Assembly: GCF_009707865.1 (NCBI RefSeq)
Contig: NZ_WMBA01000002.1
Span: 186,001-250,000 of the forward strand
DNA: 64,000 bases
Origin: Amycolatopsis pithecellobii
GTDB lineage: Bacteria > Actinomycetota > Actinomycetes > Mycobacteriales > Pseudonocardiaceae
Direction of reading: 5' to 3'
Position 1 is the first letter of the stretch, and the number at the start of each line of letters is the position of its first letter. The notes beneath the pieces were generated by a model, which was not told the DNA's origin, ran no database searches, and saw nothing but the letters and a program-made list of their open reading frames with translations. Shown here piece after piece: positions 17,924 through 26,810 of this stretch. A program made the translations under genes and the position numbers.

Positions 17924-18379
17924 GTGCTCACCACCGAGGAGTACCTGTACTTCACCGACCGGGCCTTCGACGGGATGGCGGCCGTGCTGACCGAGCTCGG
18001 CGACGAGCTGGCGAACCGGCGGCCCGAGCTGCCCGGCGCGAACACGCCGTACGCGATCGTGACGCACTGCATCGGCGTCGTGGACCACTGGGCCGGCCGG
18101 CTGGTGGCGGGCCGGCCGCTGGAGCGTGATCGGGACGCGGAGTTCCGTGCCTCCGGCAAGGTCGCCGACCTCCTCGCGCGGATCGAGGAGGCGAAGGGAC
18201 GGCTGCGCGAGTACGTCGCGGTGGCCGAGCCGAGGGCGCCACTGCACGAGGAGGCCATGCCGCGCTACCGCGACACCCTGATCGGACGGACCCAGGGTGC
18301 GGCGCTGCAACACGTCTACGAGGAGCTGGCACAGCACCACGGCCAGCTCGAGCTGACCCGCGACGTCCTCCTCGGTTAA
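17924..18379 (+). CDS. DinB/DUF664-like four-helix protein
   Basis: A 151-residue protein starting at GTG 17924. The pattern LTTEEYLYFTDRAFDGMAAVLTELGDELANRRP, IVTHCIGVVDHWAG and ALQHVYEELAQHHGQLELTRD is that of the DinB/MDMPI superfamily: a four-helix bundle with three histidines (here HCIG, HVYEE, HHGQ) for a metal. Actinobacterial members are often mycothiol-dependent thiol transferases. Ten bases after the VWA gene, probably co-transcribed. Confidence 0.75.
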   Translation: MLTTEEYLYFTDRAFDGMAAVLTELGDELANRRPELPGANTPYAIVTHCIGVVDHWAGRLVAGRPLERDRDAEFRASGKVADLLARIEEAKGRLREYVAVAEPRAPLHEEAMPRYRDTLIGRTQGAALQHVYEELAQHHGQLELTRDVLLG

Positions 18380-18453
18380 CTAGTCGCATCGTGGATCGCC
18401 GCGTACGGTGTGACCAGGGGTTACGTCCGCAAAACGGCGGGAGGGCACCGGCG

Positions 18454-19323
18454 ATGCGCTCGATGTGGAAGGGATCCGTCTCGTTCGGGCTGGTCACCAT
18501 TCCGATCCACCTGTACGCGGCGACGGAGAACAAGAACGTCTCGTTGCGGCAGGTCCACGAGTCGGACGGCGGCCGGATCCAGTACAAGCGGTTCTGCTCG
18601 ATCGAGGGCGTCGAAGTGCCGTACGCGGAGATCGCCAAGGGGTACGAGCTCGACGACGGCGAGATGGTCGTGATCACCGACGCCGACCTCGAAGGGCTGC
18701 CGCTGGCCAGCTCGAACGTCATCGATGTGCTGGAGTTCGTGCCGCTGGAGGCGATCGACCCGCTGCACTACGACCGGCACTACTACCTCGAACCGCAGAA
18801 GGCCGCCCTCAAGCCGTACGTGCTGCTCCGGGACGCGCTGCAGAAATCGCAGCAGGTGGCGATCGCGAAGGTCGCGTTACGGCAGCGGGAAACGCTTGCG
18901 CTGCTGCGGGTGCACGCGGATGTGCTGGTGATGACCACGATGTTGTGGCCCGACGAGGTGCGCTCGCCCGACTTCGGGTTCCTCCGGGAGGACGCGCCGC
19001 AGGTGCGTTCGCAGGAGCTGGCCATGGCCGGTTCACTGATCGACTCGCTCACCGAGCCGGTATTCGACCCGGACAAGTACACGGACAGCTACCGTGAGGC
19101 GCTCGAAGCGCTGATCCAGGCCAAAGTCGAGGGCCAGGACACCACGAAACCGCAGAAGAAGGCCGCGAAGTCCGACGTCGTGGACCTGATGGCGGCGCTG
19201 GAGGCGAGCGTCTCGGAAGCCAAGAAGGCACGCAAACCCGCGGCGCGCAAGACACCCGCGAAGAAGCCCGCGGCGGAGAAGTCCACGACGGGCCGGAGCA
19301 GGCGCTCGCCGAAAAGTGCGTGA
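18454..19323 (+). CDS. ku: Ku DNA end-binding protein
   Basis: A 289-residue bacterial Ku: MRSMWKGSVSFGLVTIPIHLYAATE is the diagnostic N-terminus, followed by KRFCSIEGVEVPYAEIAKGYE and the central bridge SSNVIDVLEFVPLEAIDPLHYDRHYYLEP. After the core, from about residue 230, comes a Lys/Ala-rich tail (KKARKPAARKTPAKKPAAEK) that in other bacteria slides on or condenses DNA. Ku homodimers bind double-strand ends and recruit LigD for non-homologous end joining. No ligD is present in the window. ATG 18454 has GGGAGG upstream. Confidence 0.95.
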   Translation: MRSMWKGSVSFGLVTIPIHLYAATENKNVSLRQVHESDGGRIQYKRFCSIEGVEVPYAEIAKGYELDDGEMVVITDADLEGLPLASSNVIDVLEFVPLEAIDPLHYDRHYYLEPQKAALKPYVLLRDALQKSQQVAIAKVALRQRETLALLRVHADVLVMTTMLWPDEVRSPDFGFLREDAPQVRSQELAMAGSLIDSLTEPVFDPDKYTDSYREALEALIQAKVEGQDTTKPQKKAAKSDVVDLMAALEASVSEAKKARKPAARKTPAKKPAAEKSTTGRSRRSPKSA

Positions 19324-19376
19324 CACGCCGCTCGCTCGTCCCCGAGTCGATCATGCCGCGGTGTTACCAAGAGGGC

Positions 19377-19580
19377 ATGGAGTGCGCTAGCTGCGTCAGC
19401 GAATTGGACCACTGCCACGGCACGCTGGTCATTCACGAGGACGACTTCGTGGAGTGCACCGACCCGCAGTGCGGCGATTTCGACCTCGTGCGGCACTTCC
19501 TGACCGTCACCTGCGCCGAGATCGATGGTGAGTGCCACTGCACGGCCGTGCTGGTCGAAGAGTACGCAAAAGCATCCTGA
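19377..19580 (+). CDS. Small Cys-rich protein
   Basis: A 67-residue acidic protein with eight cysteines: CASC, CHG, CTDPQC, and CAEIDGECHC. Paired cysteines suggest a zinc ribbon or other small metal-binding fold. ATG 19377 (MECASCVSELDHCHG) is preferred over the frame opening at 19320, which overlaps the Ku stop, because the cysteine pattern begins here and AAGAGG precedes it. No function can be given. It lies just after ku. Confidence 0.7.
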   Translation: MECASCVSELDHCHGTLVIHEDDFVECTDPQCGDFDLVRHFLTVTCAEIDGECHCTAVLVEEYAKAS

Positions 19581-19661
19581 CCGCCGCGGTCAGCGGACGG
19601 TCAGTGCCTGGTCAGCTCCTTCGTCGAAGCTCGGGACACCGAGACGACGAAGGAGCTGGCA

Positions 19662-20855
19662 ATGCGCAACATCCTGATTTCCGGTGCGAGCATCGCGGGC
19701 CCGGCGCTGGCGCTGTGGCTGAACCGGTACGGCTTCACCACCACCGTGGTGGAGAAGGCGCCCGCCCTGCGTGACGGCGGCCAGGCGGTCGATTTCCGCG
19801 GCAACCAGCTGGACGTGCTGCGCCGGTCCGGCCTGCTCGACGAGGTGCGCCGGCACCAGACGAACATGGGGCCGCAGGCGGTGCTCGACGAGCGGGGCCG
19901 GCAGGTCGCGAGCATTCCCGCCGAGTTCATGAGCGGTGAGGTCGAGATCCTGCGTGGCGACCTGAGCCGCATCCTGTTCGACGCGACGAAAGACCGGACC
20001 GAGTACGTCTTCGGCGACCGGATCACGTCGCTGACCGAGGTCGCCGACGGCGTCGAGGTCCGCTTCGCCCACGGTGGGCCGCGCAAGTTCGACCTGGTCA
20101 TCGGTGCCGACGGGTTGCACTCGGGGGTGCGGGCGCTGGCGTTCGGGCCGGAATCGCGCTTCCGTACGGACACCGGCGTGCATTTCGCCGGGTTCACCGC
20201 CCCGAACCATTTGGGGCTGGACCGCAGTGGGCTGCTGTACAACGTGCCGGGCCGCGGTGTGATGCTGCAGAGCAAACACGGTGGCGCGCAAGCGAATGTC
20301 GGGTTGTGGTTCCGCGCCGAGCGGCTTCCGGCTGCCCGCCGCGATGTTCGCGAGATCCTGCACGAGCAGTTCCGTGACGTCGGCTGGGAAATGCCCGCGC
20401 TGCTGGCGGCGCTGGACGAGGCGGATGATCTGTTCGCCGACTCGTTGTGCCAGGTGCATCTCGACCACTACACCCGGGGACGGATCGCGCTGGTCGGTGA
20501 CGCCGCCTGGGGCGCGGGCCCCGGTGGCGGCGGCACCGGCCTGGCGATGATGACGGCGTACGTGCTGGCCGGTGAGCTTGCCGCCGCCGAGGGTGATCAC
20601 CGCATCGCTTTCCCGGCTTATGAGCGTGAGGTCCGGGGCGCCGCCGAGGCGGGTTTGAAACAGGCCCGTGGCGCCGGCGGTTTCCTGGTCCCCGCGACCT
20701 CCGCCGCGATCAGGCGGCGCATTCTCACCTACCGCCTGCTCTGTGCCCGGCCGCTGTTCCGGCTGTTCCTGAAACTGGCCGTGAAGGCGGCGAATGTGTT
20801 GACGCTCAAGGATTATCCAGCCGCTACGAGCGGAGGCCTCCGGACGCGAAGATGA
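19662..20855 (+). CDS. FAD-dependent monooxygenase (TetX/PHBH type)
   Basis: A 397-residue class A flavoprotein monooxygenase. ILISGASIAGPALALWLNRYGFTTTVVEKAP is the GxGxxG-like dinucleotide fold, FDLVIGADGLHSGVR the DG motif, and IALVGDAAWGAGPGGGGTGLAMMTAYVLAGEL the second FAD motif. AAGGAG precedes ATG 19662. The family hydroxylates aromatic or polyketide substrates and includes TetX-like tetracycline-inactivating enzymes. Its 3' end overlaps the convergent SDR gene by 32 bp. Confidence 0.88.
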   Translation: MRNILISGASIAGPALALWLNRYGFTTTVVEKAPALRDGGQAVDFRGNQLDVLRRSGLLDEVRRHQTNMGPQAVLDERGRQVASIPAEFMSGEVEILRGDLSRILFDATKDRTEYVFGDRITSLTEVADGVEVRFAHGGPRKFDLVIGADGLHSGVRALAFGPESRFRTDTGVHFAGFTAPNHLGLDRSGLLYNVPGRGVMLQSKHGGAQANVGLWFRAERLPAARRDVREILHEQFRDVGWEMPALLAALDEADDLFADSLCQVHLDHYTRGRIALVGDAAWGAGPGGGGTGLAMMTAYVLAGELAAAEGDHRIAFPAYEREVRGAAEAGLKQARGAGGFLVPATSAAIRRRILTYRLLCARPLFRLFLKLAVKAANVLTLKDYPAATSGGLRTRR

Positions 20856-21564
20856 CATCGCCGGTCACCCAGCGGGCGTCGTCGGAGGCGAGGAAGGTGG
20901 CGACCGGGCCGATGTCGTCCGGATGTCCGATGCGGCCGAGCGGGGTCCGGCTGACAACCGCGTCGGTCAGGTCCTTCTCGAACAACCCTTGCGCGCGGGA
21001 GCCCTCGGTGTCGGTGGCACCGGGGGCGATCGCGTTGACCCGGATCCCGCGTGGCGCGAGCTCGTTGGCGAGAACCCTGGTCAGGTTCGTGAGGGCGCCT
21101 TTGGTGGAGGTGTACAGGGCTTGGCCGGGCAGGTTCGCGGTGATGCCTGCGGTGAGGATGTTGATGATCGCGCCGCCGCGGTCACCGGCCTGCCCGCTGA
21201 AGGCCTGGCTGGTCAGGATGGTGCCGAGGACGTTGACCTCGTACTGGCGATGGAACTCGGCGACGGTGATGTCCTCGAAAGGCTGCAACGAGTACGCGGC
21301 CGCGTTGTTGACCAGGATGTCGACCGGCCCGGCTTCCTCGAACAGCCGGGTGACGTCGCCGGGCTGGGACACGTCGGCCTGGATGGCGATTGCTTTCCCG
21401 TTCGCGTCGGTGATGGCGGAAACGGTGGCCGCGGCGCCCTGCTCGTCACTGCTGTAGTCGACGACAACGGTTGCACCGGCGGCGCCGAGCGCACGGGCGA
21501 TGCCCGCTCCGATGCCTTTGGAGGCGCCCGTGACGATCGCGACCTTTCCGGTCAGCGTGCTCAT
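20824..21564 (-). CDS. Short-chain dehydrogenase/reductase (3-oxoacyl-ACP reductase-like)
   Basis: A 246-residue classical SDR: VAIVTGASKGIGAGIARALGAAGA, VVDYSSDEQGA (Ser after the Tyr favours NADP), NNAAAYSL, catalytic Ser near ILTAGITAN region and YTSTKGALTN with Tyr and Lys. It ends SGGLRS. ATG 21564 opens after AGAGGAACC. Divergent from the ArsR gene with a perfect palindrome 25-45 bp upstream of the start, so it is very probably repressed by that regulator. Confidence 0.87.
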   Translation of the reverse strand: MSTLTGKVAIVTGASKGIGAGIARALGAAGATVVVDYSSDEQGAAATVSAITDANGKAIAIQADVSQPGDVTRLFEEAGPVDILVNNAAAYSLQPFEDITVAEFHRQYEVNVLGTILTSQAFSGQAGDRGGAIINILTAGITANLPGQALYTSTKGALTNLTRVLANELAPRGIRVNAIAPGATDTEGSRAQGLFEKDLTDAVVSRTPLGRIGHPDDIGPVATFLASDDARWVTGDVIFASGGLRS

Positions 21565-21588
21565 GGAGTGGTTCCTCTCGAGAGTCCT

Positions 21589-21609
21589 TCGATGTTCGAC
21601 GAACATCGA
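21589..21609. promoter_or_regulatory. Perfect palindromic operator (SDR/ArsR)
   Basis: TCGATGTTCG (21589-21598) and CGAACATCGA (21600-21609) are perfect inverted arms around a single base. A related shorter dyad TCGATAATCGA lies at 21632-21642. Both are in the 109-bp divergent region between the SDR and ArsR genes, a typical arrangement for ArsR-family autoregulation plus control of the partner gene. Confidence 0.65.
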
Positions 21610-21673
21610 TGATTGGACCTTAGCAGGAAGTTCGATAATCGACGATGGTCGATCTGGGTGATAGAATCGAGAC

Positions 21674-21982
21674 ATGCGTCAGTTGCCTCATCCCGATCTT
21701 CAGGATGTCTCCGTGCCCCGAGTGTTGTCCGCTCTGGGCGACCCGGTGCGTCTCGGGATGGTGCGCACGCTCTCTGATGGCGAGGAACATTTGCGCGGCG
21801 AGTTCGAATACGAGCTGGCGCAGTCCACCATCAGCCATCACGTCAAGACCCTTGTCGACGCGGGCATCGCGCTCGCCCGGCGCGAGGGGACGCGGTGCTT
21901 CGTGTCACTGCGTCCCCAACTCGAGGACCGTTTCCCCGGGCTGCTCACAGCCGTCCTGGCTCAACAGGATTCGCCGCGGTAA
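21674..21982 (+). CDS. ArsR-family regulator
   Basis: A 102-residue winged-helix protein: VPRVLSALGDPVRLGMVRTLSDGEEHLRGEF, then FEYELAQSTISHHVKTLVDAGIALARREGTRCFVSLR (recognition helix and wing). It lacks cysteines and the usual metal-binding motif, so it is likely a non-metal sensor. Divergent from the SDR at 21564 with the palindrome between. Its 3' end overlaps the convergent AfsR-like gene by 22 bp. Confidence 0.87.
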   Translation: MRQLPHPDLQDVSVPRVLSALGDPVRLGMVRTLSDGEEHLRGEFEYELAQSTISHHVKTLVDAGIALARREGTRCFVSLRPQLEDRFPGLLTAVLAQQDSPR

Positions 21983-24933
21983 GTCCGCAGACAGTCACGC
22001 GCCGCGGCGGCGGACTTTGCTTTCCCGCGGGCGAAATCCGGGCTGTCGCCGAGCTGCTCCCGCAGCCGGGTCAGGGCCGGGTCGCCGGTTCGAGGCCGGC
22101 CGCGGAGCGCCTCGGCCAGGCCGAGCAGGTAGGCCGCCTGGCCCGGGTCTCCGCGCGCCACGAATTCGGCAAGGCCTTCCGTCGCCTCGGCGACGTCGAT
22201 GTCGAACTGCTGCCCCAGCGCGCTGCGCACCGCCGCATCATGCCGCGACCCGTCACCCGTCACCCGGCCCAGCGCGGTGAGCACCCGCGAACGTGTTCCT
22301 GCGCTCAGCCAGTCCGTGCCGCAGGTTTCGAGCGCGCTTTCGTGCCACCGGCGCGCCTCGGCGACCTCGCCGCGTCGCATCGCGAGAGTGCCGCGGCCCA
22401 AGTACGTCGCCGCGAGAATCGCCGGAACACCACTCCGTCGCGCCAGTTCCACCGCATGGTCATAGGCGACTTCGGCATCGGTCAGCTTTCCGCCATGACA
22501 CAACCGATCGCCACGGCGTGCCCACAGTTCCGCCAGGTCCTCGAGCGCGCCCAGTTCTTCCAGCAGCACGATCGCCTCGTCGGTCAGCTCCACCGCGCGG
22601 GCCCAGTCTCCGGTCAGATCCGCGTGTGTGGCCAGCCCGTCGAGCGTCTGGGAAATGCCCCAGCGGTCACCTACCTGCCGGAAACCCGCCAGCGCGGCCC
22701 GCAGGTCCGGCCCCGCTTCGTCGATCTGGCCGTTGAACAGCCGCAGATAGCTTTGCGAGAAATGCCAAAGCGCCCGGAGCCACGGATCGTCGACGGTCCC
22801 CAGCCGCCGCTGCATCGGGGTCGGCGGCTCGTCAGGGCGGGGCGGGCCGGCGAACATCGCCCACCCGATCAGCAGCTGCGGCTGCCGCAACGGCCAGTCC
22901 AGGGTGTGCATGATCGTCTCCGCCCGCTGACGGTCCACTTCGGACGGTCCCGCGCTCAGCACCGTCAGCACATACTCCTCTTCCAGACCGGGTGGCGTCC
23001 TCGGGCCGAGCTCGTCCAGCAGCCGTGCGGCCAGTGGGATGTTCTCGCTGAGCACGCCGCGCAGCCGCCAGTACGCGGTCTGCGCGCCGACCAGCCGCAG
23101 CGCCAGTTCCACGTCCGCAGACACCGCCCAGCGCAGCGCCGCGTGCAGGTTCGCGTGCTCGGCCGTCAACCGGGCCAGCCAGGTCAGCTGCTCCGTCCGC
23201 CGCAGATGCGGGTCTGCGGTGCGGGCGAGGTCGAGAAAGAATTCGGCGTGTGCGCGGGAAATCGCGTCCCGCTCCCCGGCTTCGGCGAGCCGCTCGGCCG
23301 CGTAGGCGCGGATGGTGTCGAGCATCCGGAACCGGTCGCCGTGCACCTCCACCAGTGACTTGTCGGCGAGGCCGGTGAGCAGCTCATCGGCGGCCACTTC
23401 GGACAGTCCACAAACGACAGACGCGCTGGTGACCGTGGCGCCACCCGGGAAAACCGACAGGCGCCGCAACAGTTGCTGTTCCTCCAGGGTGAGGAGGTCC
23501 CAGCTCCACGTGACGACAGCACCCAACGTCTGGTGCCGTGGCGCGGCCGTGCGGCTGCCTCGCGACAGCAACCGGAACCGGTCGGCGAGCCGGGTTTCCA
23601 GCTGTGGCAAGGGAAGCGTGCGCAGCCGGGCGGCGGCGAGCTCGATCGCGAGCGGCAACCGGTCAACCGCCGCGCAGATCCGGCGCACGACATCGGTGTC
23701 CATAGTGAACTCGGGCGACACCGCGACGGCACGATCGGCGAACAACCGCAACGCCGTTTCCTCCGCCAGCGGCGGCACGGGGCACAACGCCTCGCCGGTG
23801 ATGCCGAGCGGCTCACGGCTCGTGGCCAGTACGCGCAGCCCGGGACAGCCGGCGAGCAGCCGGTGCACCAGCGCGGCCGCCTCGTCGATCACATGCTCGC
23901 AGTTGTCCAGTACCAGCAGCAGCTCCCGGTCGGCGAGCGCGGACACGATACGTCGCACCGGATCGGCCTCAGCAGCCATCCCGAACAGCCGCTTTTCCCG
24001 CAGCCCCAACGCATCCAGCACCACCTGTGGCACCGCGCCGCCGTCCGCCGGTGCGAGATCGGCGAAGCACGCACCGGGGCCGGTCACCTCGATCGCGAGC
24101 CGGGTCTTTCCCGCGCCGCCAGTGCCGGTCAGCGTGACCAGCCGCGATCCGGTCAGCAGGTGCGCGACCCGGTTCAGTTCGTCCTCACGGCCCACGAAAC
24201 TGGTGAGTTGCGCGGGCGCCGCGGTGGTGCGCAACGGTTCGGCGCGCAGCGCGACGAGATGCGCCTCGGCCAGCTCGGCGGACGGGTCGGCGCCCAGTTC
24301 GTCGGCGAGCCGGCGGCGAGTGCCTTCGAACACCGCGAGCGCCTCCGCCTGCCGACCGGACTTGCTCAGCGCGCGCACGAGCAGGCTCTGCGTCCGCTCC
24401 CGCAGCGGCTGCGCCGTGGCCAGTTCCCGGAGTTCGGGGGCCACCTCGGCCTCGCCGAGCGCCAACTCCGCCTCCGCCAGATCCTCGATCGCCGTGGCAC
24501 GTTCCTCGGCCAGCCGCACGGCTTGCCCCTCGGCGAACGGCGCCTCGACGTCGGCCAGCGCGGGGCCGCGCCACAACAGGAGCGCCTCCCGCAACAGCCT
24601 CGCCGCCTCAGCGTGCTCACCCGTGTGCAGCGCCTGCCGTCCCGCACCGGCGAGCCGGGCGAACCGGTGCACGTCGACGTCGTCGGGATCGACCACGAGC
24701 CGGTACCCCGCCGGCTGCCGCTCGATCGGCACGCCGAGGCGCCGCCGGAGCCGGGATACCTGTGCCTGCAAGGCATTCGCCCCAGGTGGTTCGTCGCCGT
24801 ACAACGCCTCGGACAACCGGCCGGTGCTGACCACTCGCCCGGCTTCGAGCAGCAGGAGGGCCAGTAGCGCGCGTGGTCGCGGCCCGCCGACCTCGCCGTC
24901 CGCGAGGACCGGCCCCAGGATGCCGAACCGCAT
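21961..24933 (-). CDS. AfsR/SARP-type regulator with NTPase and TPR domains
   Basis: A 990-residue protein. Residues 1-90 are an OmpR-like winged helix (MRFGILGPVLADGE ... RLSEALYGDEPPGANALQAQVSRLRRRLG), 95-240 the BTAD all-helical domain, about 260-560 an NB-ARC/AP-ATPase (Walker A LTGTGGAGKTRLAIE, Walker B LLLVLDNCEHV), and the C-terminal 400 residues helical TPR-like repeats. AfsR-type proteins activate antibiotic or developmental genes on ATP-dependent signals. ATG 24933 is taken over 24939 because GGGA lies eight bases upstream. No biosynthetic gene cluster is in the window, so its target is unknown. Confidence 0.9.
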   Translation of the reverse strand: MRFGILGPVLADGEVGGPRPRALLALLLLEAGRVVSTGRLSEALYGDEPPGANALQAQVSRLRRRLGVPIERQPAGYRLVVDPDDVDVHRFARLAGAGRQALHTGEHAEAARLLREALLLWRGPALADVEAPFAEGQAVRLAEERATAIEDLAEAELALGEAEVAPELRELATAQPLRERTQSLLVRALSKSGRQAEALAVFEGTRRRLADELGADPSAELAEAHLVALRAEPLRTTAAPAQLTSFVGREDELNRVAHLLTGSRLVTLTGTGGAGKTRLAIEVTGPGACFADLAPADGGAVPQVVLDALGLREKRLFGMAAEADPVRRIVSALADRELLLVLDNCEHVIDEAAALVHRLLAGCPGLRVLATSREPLGITGEALCPVPPLAEETALRLFADRAVAVSPEFTMDTDVVRRICAAVDRLPLAIELAAARLRTLPLPQLETRLADRFRLLSRGSRTAAPRHQTLGAVVTWSWDLLTLEEQQLLRRLSVFPGGATVTSASVVCGLSEVAADELLTGLADKSLVEVHGDRFRMLDTIRAYAAERLAEAGERDAISRAHAEFFLDLARTADPHLRRTEQLTWLARLTAEHANLHAALRWAVSADVELALRLVGAQTAYWRLRGVLSENIPLAARLLDELGPRTPPGLEEEYVLTVLSAGPSEVDRQRAETIMHTLDWPLRQPQLLIGWAMFAGPPRPDEPPTPMQRRLGTVDDPWLRALWHFSQSYLRLFNGQIDEAGPDLRAALAGFRQVGDRWGISQTLDGLATHADLTGDWARAVELTDEAIVLLEELGALEDLAELWARRGDRLCHGGKLTDAEVAYDHAVELARRSGVPAILAATYLGRGTLAMRRGEVAEARRWHESALETCGTDWLSAGTRSRVLTALGRVTGDGSRHDAAVRSALGQQFDIDVAEATEGLAEFVARGDPGQAAYLLGLAEALRGRPRTGDPALTRLREQLGDSPDFARGKAKSAAAARDCLRTYRGESC

Positions 24934-25049
24934 CAGCATGGTCCCATCATGCCGTGCCGCGATAACCGGTTGGAGTCACCGGCGCGGGGTTGACTACGCT
25001 GGGCTGGTCGTTTATCGGCGCCCCGCGCGCTACCCCGAGGAGTACCCCT

Positions 25050-26801
25050 GTGATCACCAGGATGTCGTCGTTGTTCCTTCGCACCCTGCGTGAGGACCCG
25101 GCGGACGCCGAAGTGCCCAGCCACCGGCTGCTGGTGCGCGCCGGCTACGTCCGCCGCGTGGCCCCGGGCGGGTTCTCCTGGCTGCCGCTGGGCCTGCGGG
25201 TGCTGCGCAACATCGAGAACGTGGTGCGCGAGGAAATGGACGCGATGGGCGCGCAGGAGATCCAGTTCCCCGCGCTGCTGCCGCGCGAACCGTACGAGCG
25301 CACCGGCCGCTGGACCGAGTATGGCGACGGCATCTTCCGGCTCAAGGACCGCAAGGGCGCCGACTACCTGCTCGGCCCGACGCACGAGGAGCTGTTCGCA
25401 CTCACCGTGAAGGGCGAGTACAGCTCCTACAAGGACTACCCGGTCACGCTGTACCAGATCCAGACCAAGTACCGGGACGAGGCACGCCCGCGCGCCGGCA
25501 TCCTGCGGGGCCGCGAGTTCGTCATGAAGGACTCGTACTCCTTCGACCTCGACGACGAGGGTTTGGCCCGCTCTTACCAGGCGCACCGCGACGCCTACAT
25601 CCGGATCTTCGACCGGCTCGGCATCGAGTACGTCATCGTGGCCGCCACGTCCGGCGCGATGGGCGGCTCGGCCTCGGAAGAGTTCCTGGCCGTCGCCGAG
25701 ACCGGTGAGGACACCTACGTCCGCAGTACCGAGTCGGGCTACGCCGCGAACGTCGAGGCCGTCGTGACGCCCGCGCCGCCTGCCCGCCCGGTCGACGGGC
25801 TGCCCGCCGCGCAGGTGCACCACACTCCCGGCACCCCGACCATCGCGACGCTGGTCGAGTACCTGAACAACCAGGCCGGTCTCGGCCGCACGTTCACCGC
25901 GGCGGACACGCTCAAGAACGTCATCGTGAAGACCCGCCAACCCGGCGCGAAGGACTGGGAGATCATCGGAATCGGTCTCCCCGGGGACCGCGAGGTCGAC
26001 CAGAAGCGACTGGAAGTCGCGCTCGAACCGGCCGAGGTCGCGCTGCTCGAAGAGGCCGACTTCACCGCCAACCCGTTCCTCGTCAAGGGCTACATCGGTC
26101 CGAAAGCTTTGCAGGACAACGGAATCCGCTATCTGGTCGACCCGCGGGTGGTCACCGGCACCGCGTGGGTGACCGGTGCGGACAAGGCCGACCACCACGT
26201 CGTGGACCTGGTGGCAGGCCGCGACTTCACGCCCGACGGAACGATCGAGGCGGCCGAGGTCCGAGAGGGCGACACGTCACCCGACGGGAAGGGCACGCTC
26301 GTCGCGGCACGCGGGATCGAGATCGGGCACATCTTCCAGCTCGGCCGCAAGTACACCAACGCGTTCGAGGTGGACGCGCTCGGCGCCGACTCGAAGCCGA
26401 TCCGCATCACGATGGGTTCCTACGGCGTCGGGGTGTCACGGCTGGTCGGCGTGCTCGCCGAGCAGTACCACGACGAACTCGGGCTGGTGTGGCCGCGCGC
26501 GGTGGCGCCGGCGGACGTGCACGTCGTGATCGCGGGCAAGGACGAGGCGGTCATCTCCGGCGCCGAGAAGCTCGCCGCCGAACTGGACGAGGCCGGGGTG
26601 CGGGTGCTGCTCGACGACCGCAAGGCCACCCCGGGCGTCAAGTTCGCCGACGCCGAACTGATCGGGGTGCCGTCGATCCTGGTGGTCGGCCGCGGCCTGG
26701 CGAAGGGCGTGGTCGAGGTCAAGGACCGCGCGTCCGGTGACCGTCAGGACGTCCCGGTCGACGAGGTGGTCACGCACCTGGTGAAGCTCATCCGCCGCTG
26801 A
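25050..26801 (+). CDS. proS: Prolyl-tRNA synthetase
   Basis: A 583-residue class II synthetase of the bacterial type: motif 1 region [45 protein letters not shown], motif 2 [27 protein letters not shown], a central INS editing domain (about 225-400), motif 3 [17 protein letters not shown], and the anticodon domain ending [11 protein letters not shown]. It charges tRNA-Pro. GTG 25050 is chosen because GAGGAG lies seven bases upstream. Confidence 0.97.
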   Translation: MITRMSSLFLRTLREDPADAEVPSHRLLVRAGYVRRVAPGGFSWLPLGLRVLRNIENVVREEMDAMGAQEIQFPALLPREPYERTGRWTEYGDGIFRLKDRKGADYLLGPTHEELFALTVKGEYSSYKDYPVTLYQIQTKYRDEARPRAGILRGREFVMKDSYSFDLDDEGLARSYQAHRDAYIRIFDRLGIEYVIVAATSGAMGGSASEEFLAVAETGEDTYVRSTESGYAANVEAVVTPAPPARPVDGLPAAQVHHTPGTPTIATLVEYLNNQAGLGRTFTAADTLKNVIVKTRQPGAKDWEIIGIGLPGDREVDQKRLEVALEPAEVALLEEADFTANPFLVKGYIGPKALQDNGIRYLVDPRVVTGTAWVTGADKADHHVVDLVAGRDFTPDGTIEAAEVREGDTSPDGKGTLVAARGIEIGHIFQLGRKYTNAFEVDALGADSKPIRITMGSYGVGVSRLVGVLAEQYHDELGLVWPRAVAPADVHVVIAGKDEAVISGAEKLAAELDEAGVRVLLDDRKATPGVKFADAELIGVPSILVVGRGLAKGVVEVKDRASGDRQDVPVDEVVTHLVKLIRR

Positions 26802-26810
26802 CCGGCCGCA

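Noticed and set aside
15887-18340. An 817-residue minus-strand open frame
   Set aside because: Antisense to the MoxR/VWA pair; no motif, low-complexity composition.
21961-24933. Antibiotic gene cluster around the AfsR-like regulator
   Set aside because: Neighbours are proS, an ArsR regulator and an SDR; no synthase, NRPS or PKS modules.
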